Shown: positions 1 through 6,492 of the stretch, in pieces | Numbering within the stretch: the first letter of the stretch is position 1 | Layout: each line of letters starts with the position of its first letter | Source of the DNA: CAXBYZ01 sp043826085 | GTDB lineage: Bacteria; Patescibacteriota; Microgenomatia; UBA1400; CG1-02-47-37 | DNA length: 15,589 nucleotides | Direction of reading: 5' to 3' | Assembly: GCA_043826085.1 (NCBI GenBank) | Contig: JBDRQW010000025.1 | Span: forward strand, 1-15,589 | Translations under genes and position numbers: made by a program | Notes under the pieces: generated by a model | Database searches by the model: none | Seen by the model: only the letters and a program-made list of their open reading frames with translations | What the model was told of the DNA's origin: nothing

Positions 1-422
1 CTAATATTTCTTTATTTGGCAACTACCACTCTTACTTAGTCCAATCAGGTTCTATGGAACCTAATATTCTCATTGGCGATGTTGTCATTACTAATAAACA
101 AAACGCTTATCACCTTAATGATGCCATAACTTTTAACAGCCCGGAAGCAAATAGAATCGTCACTCATAGAATTGTTGAAATCAAAGAAGAATCTAATAAT
201 CAGTTTATTACCAAAGGTGATGCCAATCGAGAAGAAGATGAGGCCCAAATTACCACCAACAATATTATTGGTAAAGTCATTTTTGTAATCCCAAAGTTAG
301 GTTTTTTAATCAATTTTAGTCAATCCACTCTTGGGTTGTTTATCTTGATTCTTATTCCTGCTGCCGGCCTAATTTTTGATGAACTTGTCAAAATAGCGGC
401 CAGACATGAAAAGGTTAAATAA
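1..422 (+). CDS. Signal peptidase I, SipW/ER-type (S26B), 5' partial
   Basis: The gene enters from the left edge; its reading frame starts at base 3 and has no stop before the edge, so the true start is outside the window. The Met at 54 is not a start: it is the Met of the catalytic motif SGSMEP, with the nucleophilic Ser encoded at 51-53. A THRI motif follows, whose His (165-167) is the second catalytic residue, and then TKGDAN with a downstream Asp. A Ser-His dyad, not Ser-Lys, is the mark of the archaeal/ER/SipW branch of signal peptidases. A C-terminal hydrophobic helix (LGLFILILIPAAGLIF) would anchor it in the membrane; the N-terminal helix is missing here. It overlaps the next gene by 17 bases, so the two are probably one operon, and its job is presumably to cleave that gene's exported product. 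Confidence 0.88.
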   Translation, partial: NISLFGNYHSYLVQSGSMEPNILIGDVVITNKQNAYHLNDAITFNSPEANRIVTHRIVEIKEESNNQFITKGDANREEDEAQITTNNIIGKVIFVIPKLGFLINFSQSTLGLFILILIPAAGLIFDELVKIAARHEKVK

Positions 423-993
423 AACCTCTAGGTGGACACTAATAGCAATGATAATGTTGGGATACTTTCTACTTAAAATTGGAAGAACCTCGGCTGACTT
501 AACCGCTCAAAGAACAGTCAAAAACAACCGAATGCGAGCCACTACATTGGCTTTAGCTGAACAACATCCTGCTAATTTTTCTTTAATGACAACTCTTTTT
601 AATACCACCGGTTACTTGCCCGGTGGCTTTGATATCAAGGCAATTAAACTAACTAAAACCGGAGAGCTTAATTTTAAGTATCAACTTAAAATAGAAAACT
701 CTGGCGATATTTCCCCTCTTTGTCACTCTTTAACTGTAAAAGCCTTAAAAAATTGGGAAGAAACATACAATGGGCCACTACTCAACTTTACAGCTGAGGG
801 CAATATCCCGGAAATTGGTAATGATGATTGGATTTTTATCTTAAATTTTCCCGGAGGCGATGAAAGTATTAAAAACTCCAGCTGTGTTTTTAACTTAGTA
901 GCAAGAACTTGGCGAAATGATCCCAATGAAGCCTTTGTTGGTTTTTGGTCAAAAAAACAATTAGCAAATTTAGTAACTACAGGATCATGGTAA
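406..993 (+). CDS. Putative exported SipW/TasA-like protein
   Basis: A 195-residue protein with a basic N-terminus, one hydrophobic segment (about residues 10-25) and then GRTSADLTA, which resembles the processing region of SipW-dependent leaders (usual form GG-T-x-A-y-F/L). The rest looks like an extracellular beta-rich domain. A stretch around residues 70-100 (LPGG, then KYQLKIENSGD) resembles the repeat-free TasA/camelysin fold, where PG-x-x is followed by a strand ending in N-x-G. Two Cys, at 106 and 160, could form a disulfide outside the cell. It lies between two SipW-type peptidases and overlaps the first by 17 bases, so being their substrate is the natural reading. The family assignment rests on leader style and context, not on a strong motif; it could be some other surface or fibre protein. 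Confidence 0.55.
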   Translation: MKRLNKTSRWTLIAMIMLGYFLLKIGRTSADLTAQRTVKNNRMRATTLALAEQHPANFSLMTTLFNTTGYLPGGFDIKAIKLTKTGELNFKYQLKIENSGDISPLCHSLTVKALKNWEETYNGPLLNFTAEGNIPEIGNDDWIFILNFPGGDESIKNSSCVFNLVARTWRNDPNEAFVGFWSKKQLANLVTTGSW

Positions 994-1003
994 TATTAAT
1001 ACT

Positions 1004-1498
1004 ATGAAAGTAAATAAATTAATAAATTCAAAACAATATTATTACCTTATAGGATTTTATCTTATTTTTACTTTTAGTCTGGCAATAATCGGCTACGGTA
1101 AACTACCCGGGAATAAACGAATTTTTACTAATAAAAAAATATCCATGCAACCACTAATTTCTAACCACAACTTAACCGTGGTTAAACCTTTTGATTATTA
1201 TGATGTTGGTGATATCATCAGTTACTACCAACAAATTAATAATCAAGAGGTAATAGTAACCCATCGAATCATTCAAATCGGTGGCAATGTTTATGTAACT
1301 AAAGGTGATTATAATGAAGCAATTGATAATGAAGTGGTTAACCCAAGGCTAATTATTGGCAAAGTAATATTAATCATCCCCTATCTGGGCTTAATTTTCT
1401 CAATAGTCAAACAGTCATGGGGAATTGGTTTATTTATTCTTCTCCCTGCAACTGGAATAATCGCCCTAGAACTTTATCGGATTAAAACTTTATTTTGA
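1004..1498 (+). CDS. Signal peptidase I, SipW/ER-type (S26B), complete
   Basis: A complete 164-residue signal peptidase. An N-terminal transmembrane helix (about residues 13-30) precedes the catalytic box KKISMQP, with Ser47 as nucleophile; THRI supplies His87 and TKGD lies at about 99-102, with an Asp shortly after. One or two hydrophobic helices close the protein (about 118-132 and 139-157). The Ser-His dyad again places it in the SipW/Sec11 branch. It starts 10 bases after the putative substrate gene, so it is likely the third gene of the same operon. The usual Glu/Ser after SM is Gln here (SMQP), and the sequence clearly diverges from the first peptidase, so these are paralogues and not a recent duplication. 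Its 3' end overlaps the convergent DedA gene by 25 bases. Confidence 0.87.
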   Translation: MKVNKLINSKQYYYLIGFYLIFTFSLAIIGYGKLPGNKRIFTNKKISMQPLISNHNLTVVKPFDYYDVGDIISYYQQINNQEVIVTHRIIQIGGNVYVTKGDYNEAIDNEVVNPRLIIGKVILIIPYLGLIFSIVKQSWGIGLFILLPATGIIALELYRIKTLF

Positions 1499-2115
1499 AT
1501 ATACTCATACACCATTGGTAAAATCGACAAAAAAATTATTACCAAAACCACATAGTGAAAATTATCTTTCACAAAAGGCATATTTCCAAAATAATACCCT
1601 GACAAAGAAAAAAGCATTACCCAAGCCACTCCCCCGACCACATTGTAATGAATAAATTTTTTGTAATCCATTGTTCCCACTCCGGCCACAAAAGGAGCAA
1701 AAGTCCTGATAATCGGTACAAATCTAGCTAAAATTATCGTCTTCCCTCCATGCTTTTTATAAAACTCTTCTGTTTTATCAATATGCTCCTGATTAATAAA
1801 AGGAATTTTTGGATTATCCACTATCTTTCTCCCAAAAAAGTGACCGATCCAATAATTCACCGTATCACCAACTACCGCCGCCACCGCCAACAATGAAACC
1901 ATCAACCAAATATTCAGATTTCCCAAAGCCGCAATCGCCCCGGCCGCAAATAGTAACGAGTCACCGGGTAGAAACGGTGTCACCACAAAACCAGTCTCCG
2001 CAAAAATTATCAAAAACAAAATAGCATAAGTTATCACCCCATACTGCCCCACCAACTCAACCAAGTGCTTATCTATATGTAAAAAGTAATCAAAGAAAAT
2101 TTGTAGCCATTCCAT
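1474..2115 (-). CDS. DedA family membrane protein
   Basis: A 213-residue integral membrane protein of the DedA (SNARE-associated/VTT) family. Visible family marks are FAETGFVVTPFLPGDSLLF near residues 39-53, a GDTVNYWIGHFFG segment near 83-95, and the core motif ILARFVPIIRTFAPFVAGVG with its conserved Arg and Pro residues (about 128-147). Several hydrophobic segments fit the expected re-entrant loops plus helices. Some DedA members move undecaprenyl phosphate or phosphatidylethanolamine between leaflets and support proton-motive force; which lipid this one handles cannot be told. A TATAAT box sits 8 bases before the ATG with no Shine-Dalgarno, so the message is probably leaderless. It runs tail to tail with, and overlaps by 25 bases, the signal peptidase gene. 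Confidence 0.9.
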   Translation of the reverse strand: MEWLQIFFDYFLHIDKHLVELVGQYGVITYAILFLIIFAETGFVVTPFLPGDSLLFAAGAIAALGNLNIWLMVSLLAVAAVVGDTVNYWIGHFFGRKIVDNPKIPFINQEHIDKTEEFYKKHGGKTIILARFVPIIRTFAPFVAGVGTMDYKKFIHYNVVGGVAWVMLFSLSGYYFGNMPFVKDNFHYVVLVIIFLSILPMVYEYIQNKVLIR

Positions 2116-2123
2116 AAGAATAG

Positions 2124-2129
2124 ATTATA
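2124..2129 (-). promoter_or_regulatory. -10 box of the dedA gene (leaderless-type)
   Basis: A perfect TATAAT on the minus strand ends 8 bases before the DedA start codon. There is no recognisable -35 at the usual distance and no Shine-Dalgarno in the gap. Transcription would begin within about two bases of the ATG. Confidence 0.55.
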
Positions 2130-2131
2130 CC

Positions 2132-3310
2132 TCAAACTAATCCTGTTAAAAATTTATCAGCACTGATTACTCTTATTCCATCTTGAATAAAATCAATCTT
2201 CTCTTCAAGAACCACTTGATATAAATAAGGAATTTTTAATTTTTTACCAAAATAAAGAAGAGGTTTAGACAATTTTGTTTCATTTAATTTAACCTCGACC
2301 GCAAACCACGGCTTTTTATCAATCACTACGAAAAAATCAACCTCTCTTCCATCAGTATCTCTTAAATAAAACAATTCTACTTGATAACCTTCAACATTTT
2401 TAAGATAAGAAATAAGTTTAAGCAAATGACTAGCAATCAGATTTTCAAACTTTGCTCCTTGATTTTTAACCACTGACCAGTCCCAAAGATAAATCTTGCT
2501 GGCTTTTCTAAGCGACCTGATTGTTTTTTGACTAAAAGGATATATTCTAAAATGATAATAAAGACTTTCTAAAATATTCAAATAATTGACAATCGTCTTA
2601 TGGGCTACTTGTAAATCTCCTCTTAAATTGTTCATTGATAACAACGAAGCCGCTCTTTCCGGTAAAATCTCAACTAAAACCTGCAAATTGGAAATATCAA
2701 ATATAACCCTCATATCTCTAATCTCTTCCTTCACTAATCGATCAATTTTGTTGCTTTGCCATCGCCGCCAATAACGCTTGTTATTTTTAATATATGGTTC
2801 TGGAAAAGGACCAAAGCCCAACAACCTTTTTAAAACTCTTTTAGAATTAACATTCTTACTGAACTTAAGCTCTTTAAATAATTGAAATTTATTCTTCTTT
2901 TCTATAATTTCTGCCAGACTAAACGGATGAAGCAAATAAAAATGATATCGGCCAACCAGAGAATCACCGCCTCGACGATAAACATCCAACTTAGCACTGC
3001 CCGTGACTAAAATACTAACTTTTCCTCTATATTTATCAAAAAGGCCCTTAACTTGATTTTTCCAATTCTTGTATTTATGCAATTCGTCATAAATAATAAG
3101 TTTTGATTCTGCTGGAAATCGAGAATTAATAATCTCTTTTCTATCTGGTTGATAATCCCAATTAAAATAAGTAAAGGAGGTGAAGGTTTGTTTGCCAATC
3201 CCTTGAGCAAGAGTTGTTTTACCTACTTGACGCGGTCCGGCAATAAAAACCATTTTTTCAGTCAAATCACTAACAATGTTTTCGGTTAAATACCTTTTCT
3301 TTATTTGCAT
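2132..3310 (-). CDS. AAA ATPase with C-terminal DUF4143 domain
   Basis: A 392-residue protein of the AAA_14/DUF4143 family, which is common in genome-reduced bacteria and archaea. Walker A is GPRQVGKTT at residues 25-33 and Walker B is LIIYDE at 71-76. An RGG-containing sensor-like stretch (YRRGGDS) lies near residue 111. The C-terminal domain ends in a restriction-endonuclease-like core: GREVDF with Asp325, then EVK with Glu339 and Lys341, the D...ExK layout of PD-(D/E)XK folds. The cellular role of this family is not established. Accessory, defence-like or DNA-repair roles have been proposed on domain grounds, so I give none. A TTGACA/TATAAA promoter lies directly before the ATG. It is divergent from the ABC-F gene and on the same strand as DedA, 16 bases from it. 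Confidence 0.85.
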   Translation of the reverse strand: MQIKKRYLTENIVSDLTEKMVFIAGPRQVGKTTLAQGIGKQTFTSFTYFNWDYQPDRKEIINSRFPAESKLIIYDELHKYKNWKNQVKGLFDKYRGKVSILVTGSAKLDVYRRGGDSLVGRYHFYLLHPFSLAEIIEKKNKFQLFKELKFSKNVNSKRVLKRLLGFGPFPEPYIKNNKRYWRRWQSNKIDRLVKEEIRDMRVIFDISNLQVLVEILPERAASLLSMNNLRGDLQVAHKTIVNYLNILESLYYHFRIYPFSQKTIRSLRKASKIYLWDWSVVKNQGAKFENLIASHLLKLISYLKNVEGYQVELFYLRDTDGREVDFFVVIDKKPWFAVEVKLNETKLSKPLLYFGKKLKIPYLYQVVLEEKIDFIQDGIRVISADKFLTGLV

Positions 3311-3318
3311 ACTGACAT

Positions 3319-3347
3319 TTTATACCATAAGCAAAAATGTTTGTCAA
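3319..3347 (-). promoter_or_regulatory. Sigma70-type promoter of the DUF4143 ATPase
   Basis: TTGACA (3342-3347) and TATAAA (3319-3324) on the minus strand are separated by exactly 17 bases, the ideal spacer. The ATG lies 8 bases past the -10 box, so the RNA would start at or a few bases before the start codon. Confidence 0.75.
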
Positions 3348-3446
3348 CTTTTTGGACTCTTTGATTCCCCCCCCTTCCCTTAAAGGCTTTCTCAAATTCT
3401 CATTTTAACCTTTTCAATCTTCGTCTTCTAAGTGAAGTGCTTTAAA

Positions 3447-3455
3447 TGTTAGAAT
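3447..3455 (+). promoter_or_regulatory. Extended -10 of the ABC-F gene
   Basis: TGTTAGAAT is an extended -10 element (TG-n-TAGAAT) that ends 10 bases before the ATG at 3466. No Shine-Dalgarno lies between, so a very short leader or a leaderless start is likely. An 8-C run at 3367-3374 lies upstream in the same gap. Confidence 0.5.
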
Positions 3456-3465
3456 ACCACCTATT

Positions 3466-4896
3466 ATGATCGTCGGCACCAAACTAGAAAAAAGCTTTAC
3501 CACTGGTTCAGTTTTTACTGATATCAGTTTTAAGTTGGGCAATGGTAAAAAAATCGGCCTAGTTGGAACTAATGGCTGTGGCAAAACCACTCTTTTTAAG
3601 ATCATTGTAGGGTTAGAGGAAGCTGATCACGGTAATCTTCAAACCAATCAAGAATTAATTGGTTACATCCCCCAAGAATTTAACTTCCCAAATATTTCTG
3701 TCGGTGCTTACTTAAAAAAATCTCTAGACCATGATTGGGAAACTTACCGTATCGATGAACTGGTTAATAAATTAAGCTTTAATAACTACAATCCTCGTCA
3801 AAAAATCAGTAGCTTAAGCGAAGGTCAGCAAATGAAAATTAAGATGATCGAAGTTCTCTTAACAGAACCCACTACCCTCTTAATTGACGAACCTACCAAT
3901 CACCTAGATATTGAAGGAATTCAGTGGTTTGAAAACTACATCAAAAAATTAAATATCACCGTTGCCTTAATTTCCCACGACCGCCAGTTTCTAAACAACG
4001 TAGTCGATGAAATTTGGGAAATAGAAAAACAAGGCATGTTAAAATTTGTCGGTAATTACGACGATTATCAACAAGGAAAACTCAATCTCATCGAAAAACA
4101 AGGCAAGGAATACAAGCTATTTATCAAAAAAAAGGCTAGTTTAGAGAGACTTTTAGCCAACGCCAGGAAAAAATCTGATGGAAAATCTAGGGGCAAAGCT
4201 ATTCGCTCAGCTAAAAAACGAATAGTTAGAGAAACTAAAGGAGAAAACGAGAAACATGAATACTCCAAAGAAACAATTGCCAACCTTAACTTTCAAACCA
4301 ACATCACCCACCTCAAAGTCATGCTTAAATTAGACTCTGTCTCAATGAGTTACGGGAAAACAGATGTTTTCAAAAATTTATCATTTTCCATTTTTGGCGG
4401 CGAAAAAGCTTGGCTTTTTGGACCCAATGGAGCCGGAAAAACCACTATCGTCAAAATGATTTTAGGGAAAGAAGAAGCCACCACCGGCGAAGTTCAGTTA
4501 GGAGAGAGAATGAAAATTGGTTACTTTGCCCAAAAACAAACTCACCTAAACTACGAAAGTAGTTTACTCGAGCACTATCTCGACGAAACTCACTGTCCTT
4601 ACGACAAAGCCTTTGGTAACTTAAAAAAATTCCTCTTTCAAAACGATGAATTAAAGAAAAAAGTCAAAAACCTAAGTCCTGGCCAAAGAGCCAGATTTGC
4701 CTTTGCTATCTTTGCCTACAACAACTACGACTTTTTAATTTTAGACGAGCCCACTAACCACCTCGACATCGAAACCAAAGAAGTCATCGAACAATCTTTA
4801 AGTGACTTTAAAGGAACTCTGCTCCTAGTCTCCCACGACAGATACTTTGTCGAAAAAGTCGGAATAACCAAACCGATTAACATAATTGTGTCTTAA
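3466..4896 (+). CDS. ABC-F family ATP-binding protein
   Basis: A 476-residue protein with two ABC cassettes and no membrane segments, the layout of ABC-F ribosome-associated ATPases. Cassette 1 has Walker A GTNGCGKTT (34-42), signature SLSEGQQ (117-122), Walker B plus DEPTNHLD (about 137-148) and the H-loop SHDRQF (170-175). A long basic/acidic linker (about 185-285) corresponds to the ABC-F linker that reaches toward the P-site tRNA. Cassette 2 has GPNGAGKTT (319-327), LSPGQRAR, LILDEPTNHLDIET and VSHDRYF. Family members act on stalled or antibiotic-bound ribosomes; the subclass cannot be told. The protein stops only about 20 residues after the second H-loop, so the last beta-strands are short or missing; the stop codon sits inside a 9-bp hairpin. 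It is smaller than typical members. Confidence 0.9.
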   Translation: MIVGTKLEKSFTTGSVFTDISFKLGNGKKIGLVGTNGCGKTTLFKIIVGLEEADHGNLQTNQELIGYIPQEFNFPNISVGAYLKKSLDHDWETYRIDELVNKLSFNNYNPRQKISSLSEGQQMKIKMIEVLLTEPTTLLIDEPTNHLDIEGIQWFENYIKKLNITVALISHDRQFLNNVVDEIWEIEKQGMLKFVGNYDDYQQGKLNLIEKQGKEYKLFIKKKASLERLLANARKKSDGKSRGKAIRSAKKRIVRETKGENEKHEYSKETIANLNFQTNITHLKVMLKLDSVSMSYGKTDVFKNLSFSIFGGEKAWLFGPNGAGKTTIVKMILGKEEATTGEVQLGERMKIGYFAQKQTHLNYESSLLEHYLDETHCPYDKAFGNLKKFLFQNDELKKKVKNLSPGQRARFAFAIFAYNNYDFLILDEPTNHLDIETKEVIEQSLSDFKGTLLLVSHDRYFVEKVGITKPINIIVS

Positions 4897-4913
4897 ACTC
4901 CATAAAGACACAA
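4886..4913. terminator. Intergenic hairpin between convergent ABC-F and csp genes
   Basis: A 9-bp perfect stem (TTGTGTCTT / AAGACACAA) with a 10-base loop carries the ABC-F stop codon in its left arm. It lies between two convergent genes, where a bidirectional terminator is expected. There is no U-tract directly after the stem on either strand, so it is not a canonical intrinsic terminator; it may act as an mRNA 3' end-stabilising structure. Confidence 0.45.
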
Positions 4914-4929
4914 AAATAGATAAATTCTA

Positions 4930-5127
4930 TTAAACTAATTTAACATTTTTTGCACTGGGACCTCTGTCGCCATCTACAACATCAAATGTAACTTCTGCTC
5001 CTTCTTGAATTTCTTCAAAAGTAACTTCAACCAAATCTGAAGAATGAAAAAATAGATCCTTCACTTCTCCTTCGCGAGAAATAAATCCAAATCCTTTATC
5101 TGTTTTTGTTTTAACAATACCATTCAT
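4930..5127 (-). CDS. Cold-shock domain protein (CspA-like)
   Basis: A 65-residue single cold-shock domain. RNP1 is KGFGFI (residues 11-16) and RNP2 is LFFHSS (25-30), the aromatic surface that binds single-stranded RNA/DNA. The length and the C-terminal GPSAKNV match the family. I chose the ATG at 5127 because it gives the usual domain start (MNGIVK). A Met further upstream (5211) is excluded: it lies at the -35 box of a near-perfect promoter. An in-frame TTG at 5154 is an alternative: a strong AAAGGAGG (5165-5172) lies 10 bases before it and would add nine residues. The leader contains a 22-base hairpin, described separately. The role is presumably RNA chaperone or cold/growth-phase response. 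It is convergent with the ABC-F gene. Confidence 0.92.
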   Translation of the reverse strand: MNGIVKTKTDKGFGFISREGEVKDLFFHSSDLVEVTFEEIQEGAEVTFDVVDGDRGPSAKNVKLV

Positions 5128-5137
5128 AAATTTTTTA

Positions 5138-5172
5138 GTAGATTGAATTTTCAACCTACTTATGCCTCCTTT
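5138..5172 (-). promoter_or_regulatory. Leader of the csp gene: strong SD followed by a hairpin
   Basis: On the minus strand, AAAGGAGG (5165-5172) is followed after 5 bases by an inverted repeat, GTAGGTTGAA / TTCAATCTAC (5138-5159, one G-U pair, two bases between the arms), and then 10 bases to the ATG. The linear distance from SD to ATG is 37 bases, too long for initiation; with the hairpin folded it drops to about 15. The alternative TTG start lies inside the hairpin's 5' arm. Either choice makes the hairpin a plausible translation switch. Confidence 0.6.
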
Positions 5173-5182
5173 CAATCTAGGT

Positions 5183-5211
5183 ATTATACTCCCCCAAGCA
5201 ATTTCCATCAA
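5183..5211 (-). promoter_or_regulatory. Sigma70-type promoter of the csp gene
   Basis: TTGATG (5206-5211) and TATAAT (5183-5188) on the minus strand have a 17-base spacer. The predicted RNA start is near 5176, giving a leader of about 49 bases, unusually long for this window. Confidence 0.8.
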
Positions 5212-5217
5212 CTATTA

Positions 5218-6342
5218 TCAAATTCTCTTTTTAATCTTTTCAAAAAGATCAATATACTCCCACAAATAAAATAAACGGTTTCTTGCTCGACCGGTTTTTT
5301 CTTTCAATAATCCTACTTTTAAAAATTCTTCAGTCAAACTATTTGCCGTCGGAAAAGTTACTGTTAGCATCTGACTAATATTATTAACACTAACCGTAGG
5401 CTTAGAAAACAACTTCGCTAATAATTTCAAAGCTAATCTTCGTCTTTTAACAGATACTTTTACTTGAATCTGTTTTTCATATTTGTCTCGCAGTTTGATA
5501 ATATTTTCAAAAGTTAACTTACCTCTCTCGCTAGTTTTAATCACCCCGATTAAGAAAAACTTAAGCCATTGATCTAAATCATTCGCCGTTCTCACTCGAA
5601 CTAGTGAATCTAAATAACTACCTCTGTTTCTTTCAAAAAACTCAGATAAATATAAAGTTGGTTTAGTTAAAATATCAAAAGAAACCAAATATAAAGTAAT
5701 CATCAACCGGCCAATTCTTCCATTGCCATCTAAAAAAGGGTGAATTGTCTCAAATTGATAATGACTGATAGCCACTTTAATTAAATGTGGCATGGATAAA
5801 TTTTGATTGTGCCAAAATTTCTCTAAATCTGACAATAACTCTTGAGCGTCTAAACTACTGCCACCAATCCAATTTTGACTTCTGCGTATTTCTCCAGGTA
5901 ATTTATACCTTCCCCTAACTCCAGACAAAAGTCTTTTATGAGCTCCTTTTAATAATCGCATTGACAAAGGCAGTTTGTCTAATTGCTTAATAGCCCAATT
6001 CATCGCCTTAATATAATTCTGTACTTCCTGCCAATCATCCTTTTTTTCACTGACAATCTCTTTTTTGGGCATTAAAGCTTCGCTTAAATTGGTCTTAGTT
6101 CCTTCAATTTTAGAAGAATCAGTTGCTTCCTTAACCACATGCATCTTGAGAAAAAAATCAATATCAGGAACCAAACTGGAAAAAGCATTAAATTCACCAA
6201 GACAACGAGTGGCTTTTTCTAACAAAACTTCAATCTCTTTATCTTGCCAATAATAAGGCTTGTTAACTTTAACAGGAAGATAACTTTTATACTGATCTTG
6301 TTGTTTATAAACTCCCGCCACAAAAGAATTTTTATCAGACAT
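5218..6342 (-). CDS. Fic family protein, class II, with C-terminal winged helix
   Basis: A 374-residue Fic protein. The catalytic loop HPFLDGNGRIGR begins at His201 and matches HPFx(D/E)GNGRxxR fully, so AMP (or related nucleotide) transfer to a protein hydroxyl is expected. The inhibitory motif [S/T]xxxE[G/N] lies on the N-terminal side (Ser76...Glu80-Gly81 in SSKIEG), which makes it a self-inhibited class II enzyme. The Fic_N-like region occupies about 1-95. The C-terminal part (about 300-360) looks like a winged helix (VSVNNISQMLTVTFPTANSLTEEFLKVG), so it may bind DNA, possibly its own promoter. No separate antitoxin gene is adjacent, as expected when inhibition is built in. Target proteins cannot be inferred. 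No convincing promoter was found; the sequence before the ATG is simply very AT-rich. Confidence 0.9.
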   Translation of the reverse strand: MSDKNSFVAGVYKQQDQYKSYLPVKVNKPYYWQDKEIEVLLEKATRCLGEFNAFSSLVPDIDFFLKMHVVKEATDSSKIEGTKTNLSEALMPKKEIVSEKKDDWQEVQNYIKAMNWAIKQLDKLPLSMRLLKGAHKRLLSGVRGRYKLPGEIRRSQNWIGGSSLDAQELLSDLEKFWHNQNLSMPHLIKVAISHYQFETIHPFLDGNGRIGRLMITLYLVSFDILTKPTLYLSEFFERNRGSYLDSLVRVRTANDLDQWLKFFLIGVIKTSERGKLTFENIIKLRDKYEKQIQVKVSVKRRRLALKLLAKLFSKPTVSVNNISQMLTVTFPTANSLTEEFLKVGLLKEKTGRARNRLFYLWEYIDLFEKIKKRI

Positions 6343-6492
6343 AACTTTTAATAAGATTTAATGTTATTAATAGTTTAACTCTTTTCTTTTAATAACGCAA
6401 GCGATATTTTATTCTATCTCCCCATTTTCAAATCCTTTTCTAAGTGCCCTATTTAACACAAGTTTTGCTTTTTTTATATAGAATGTTCTTGA

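Noticed and set aside
1809..2024. Proline-rich plus-strand open frame
   Set aside because: It is the antisense shadow of the DedA gene, whose family motifs are clear.
4886..4913. Canonical rho-independent terminator
   Set aside because: The stem is good but neither strand has a U-run directly after it.
5128..5211. Longer cold-shock protein starting at an ATG at 5211
   Set aside because: That ATG lies at the -35 box of the csp promoter, so it is not transcribed from it, and the 28 extra residues do not look like part of the domain.
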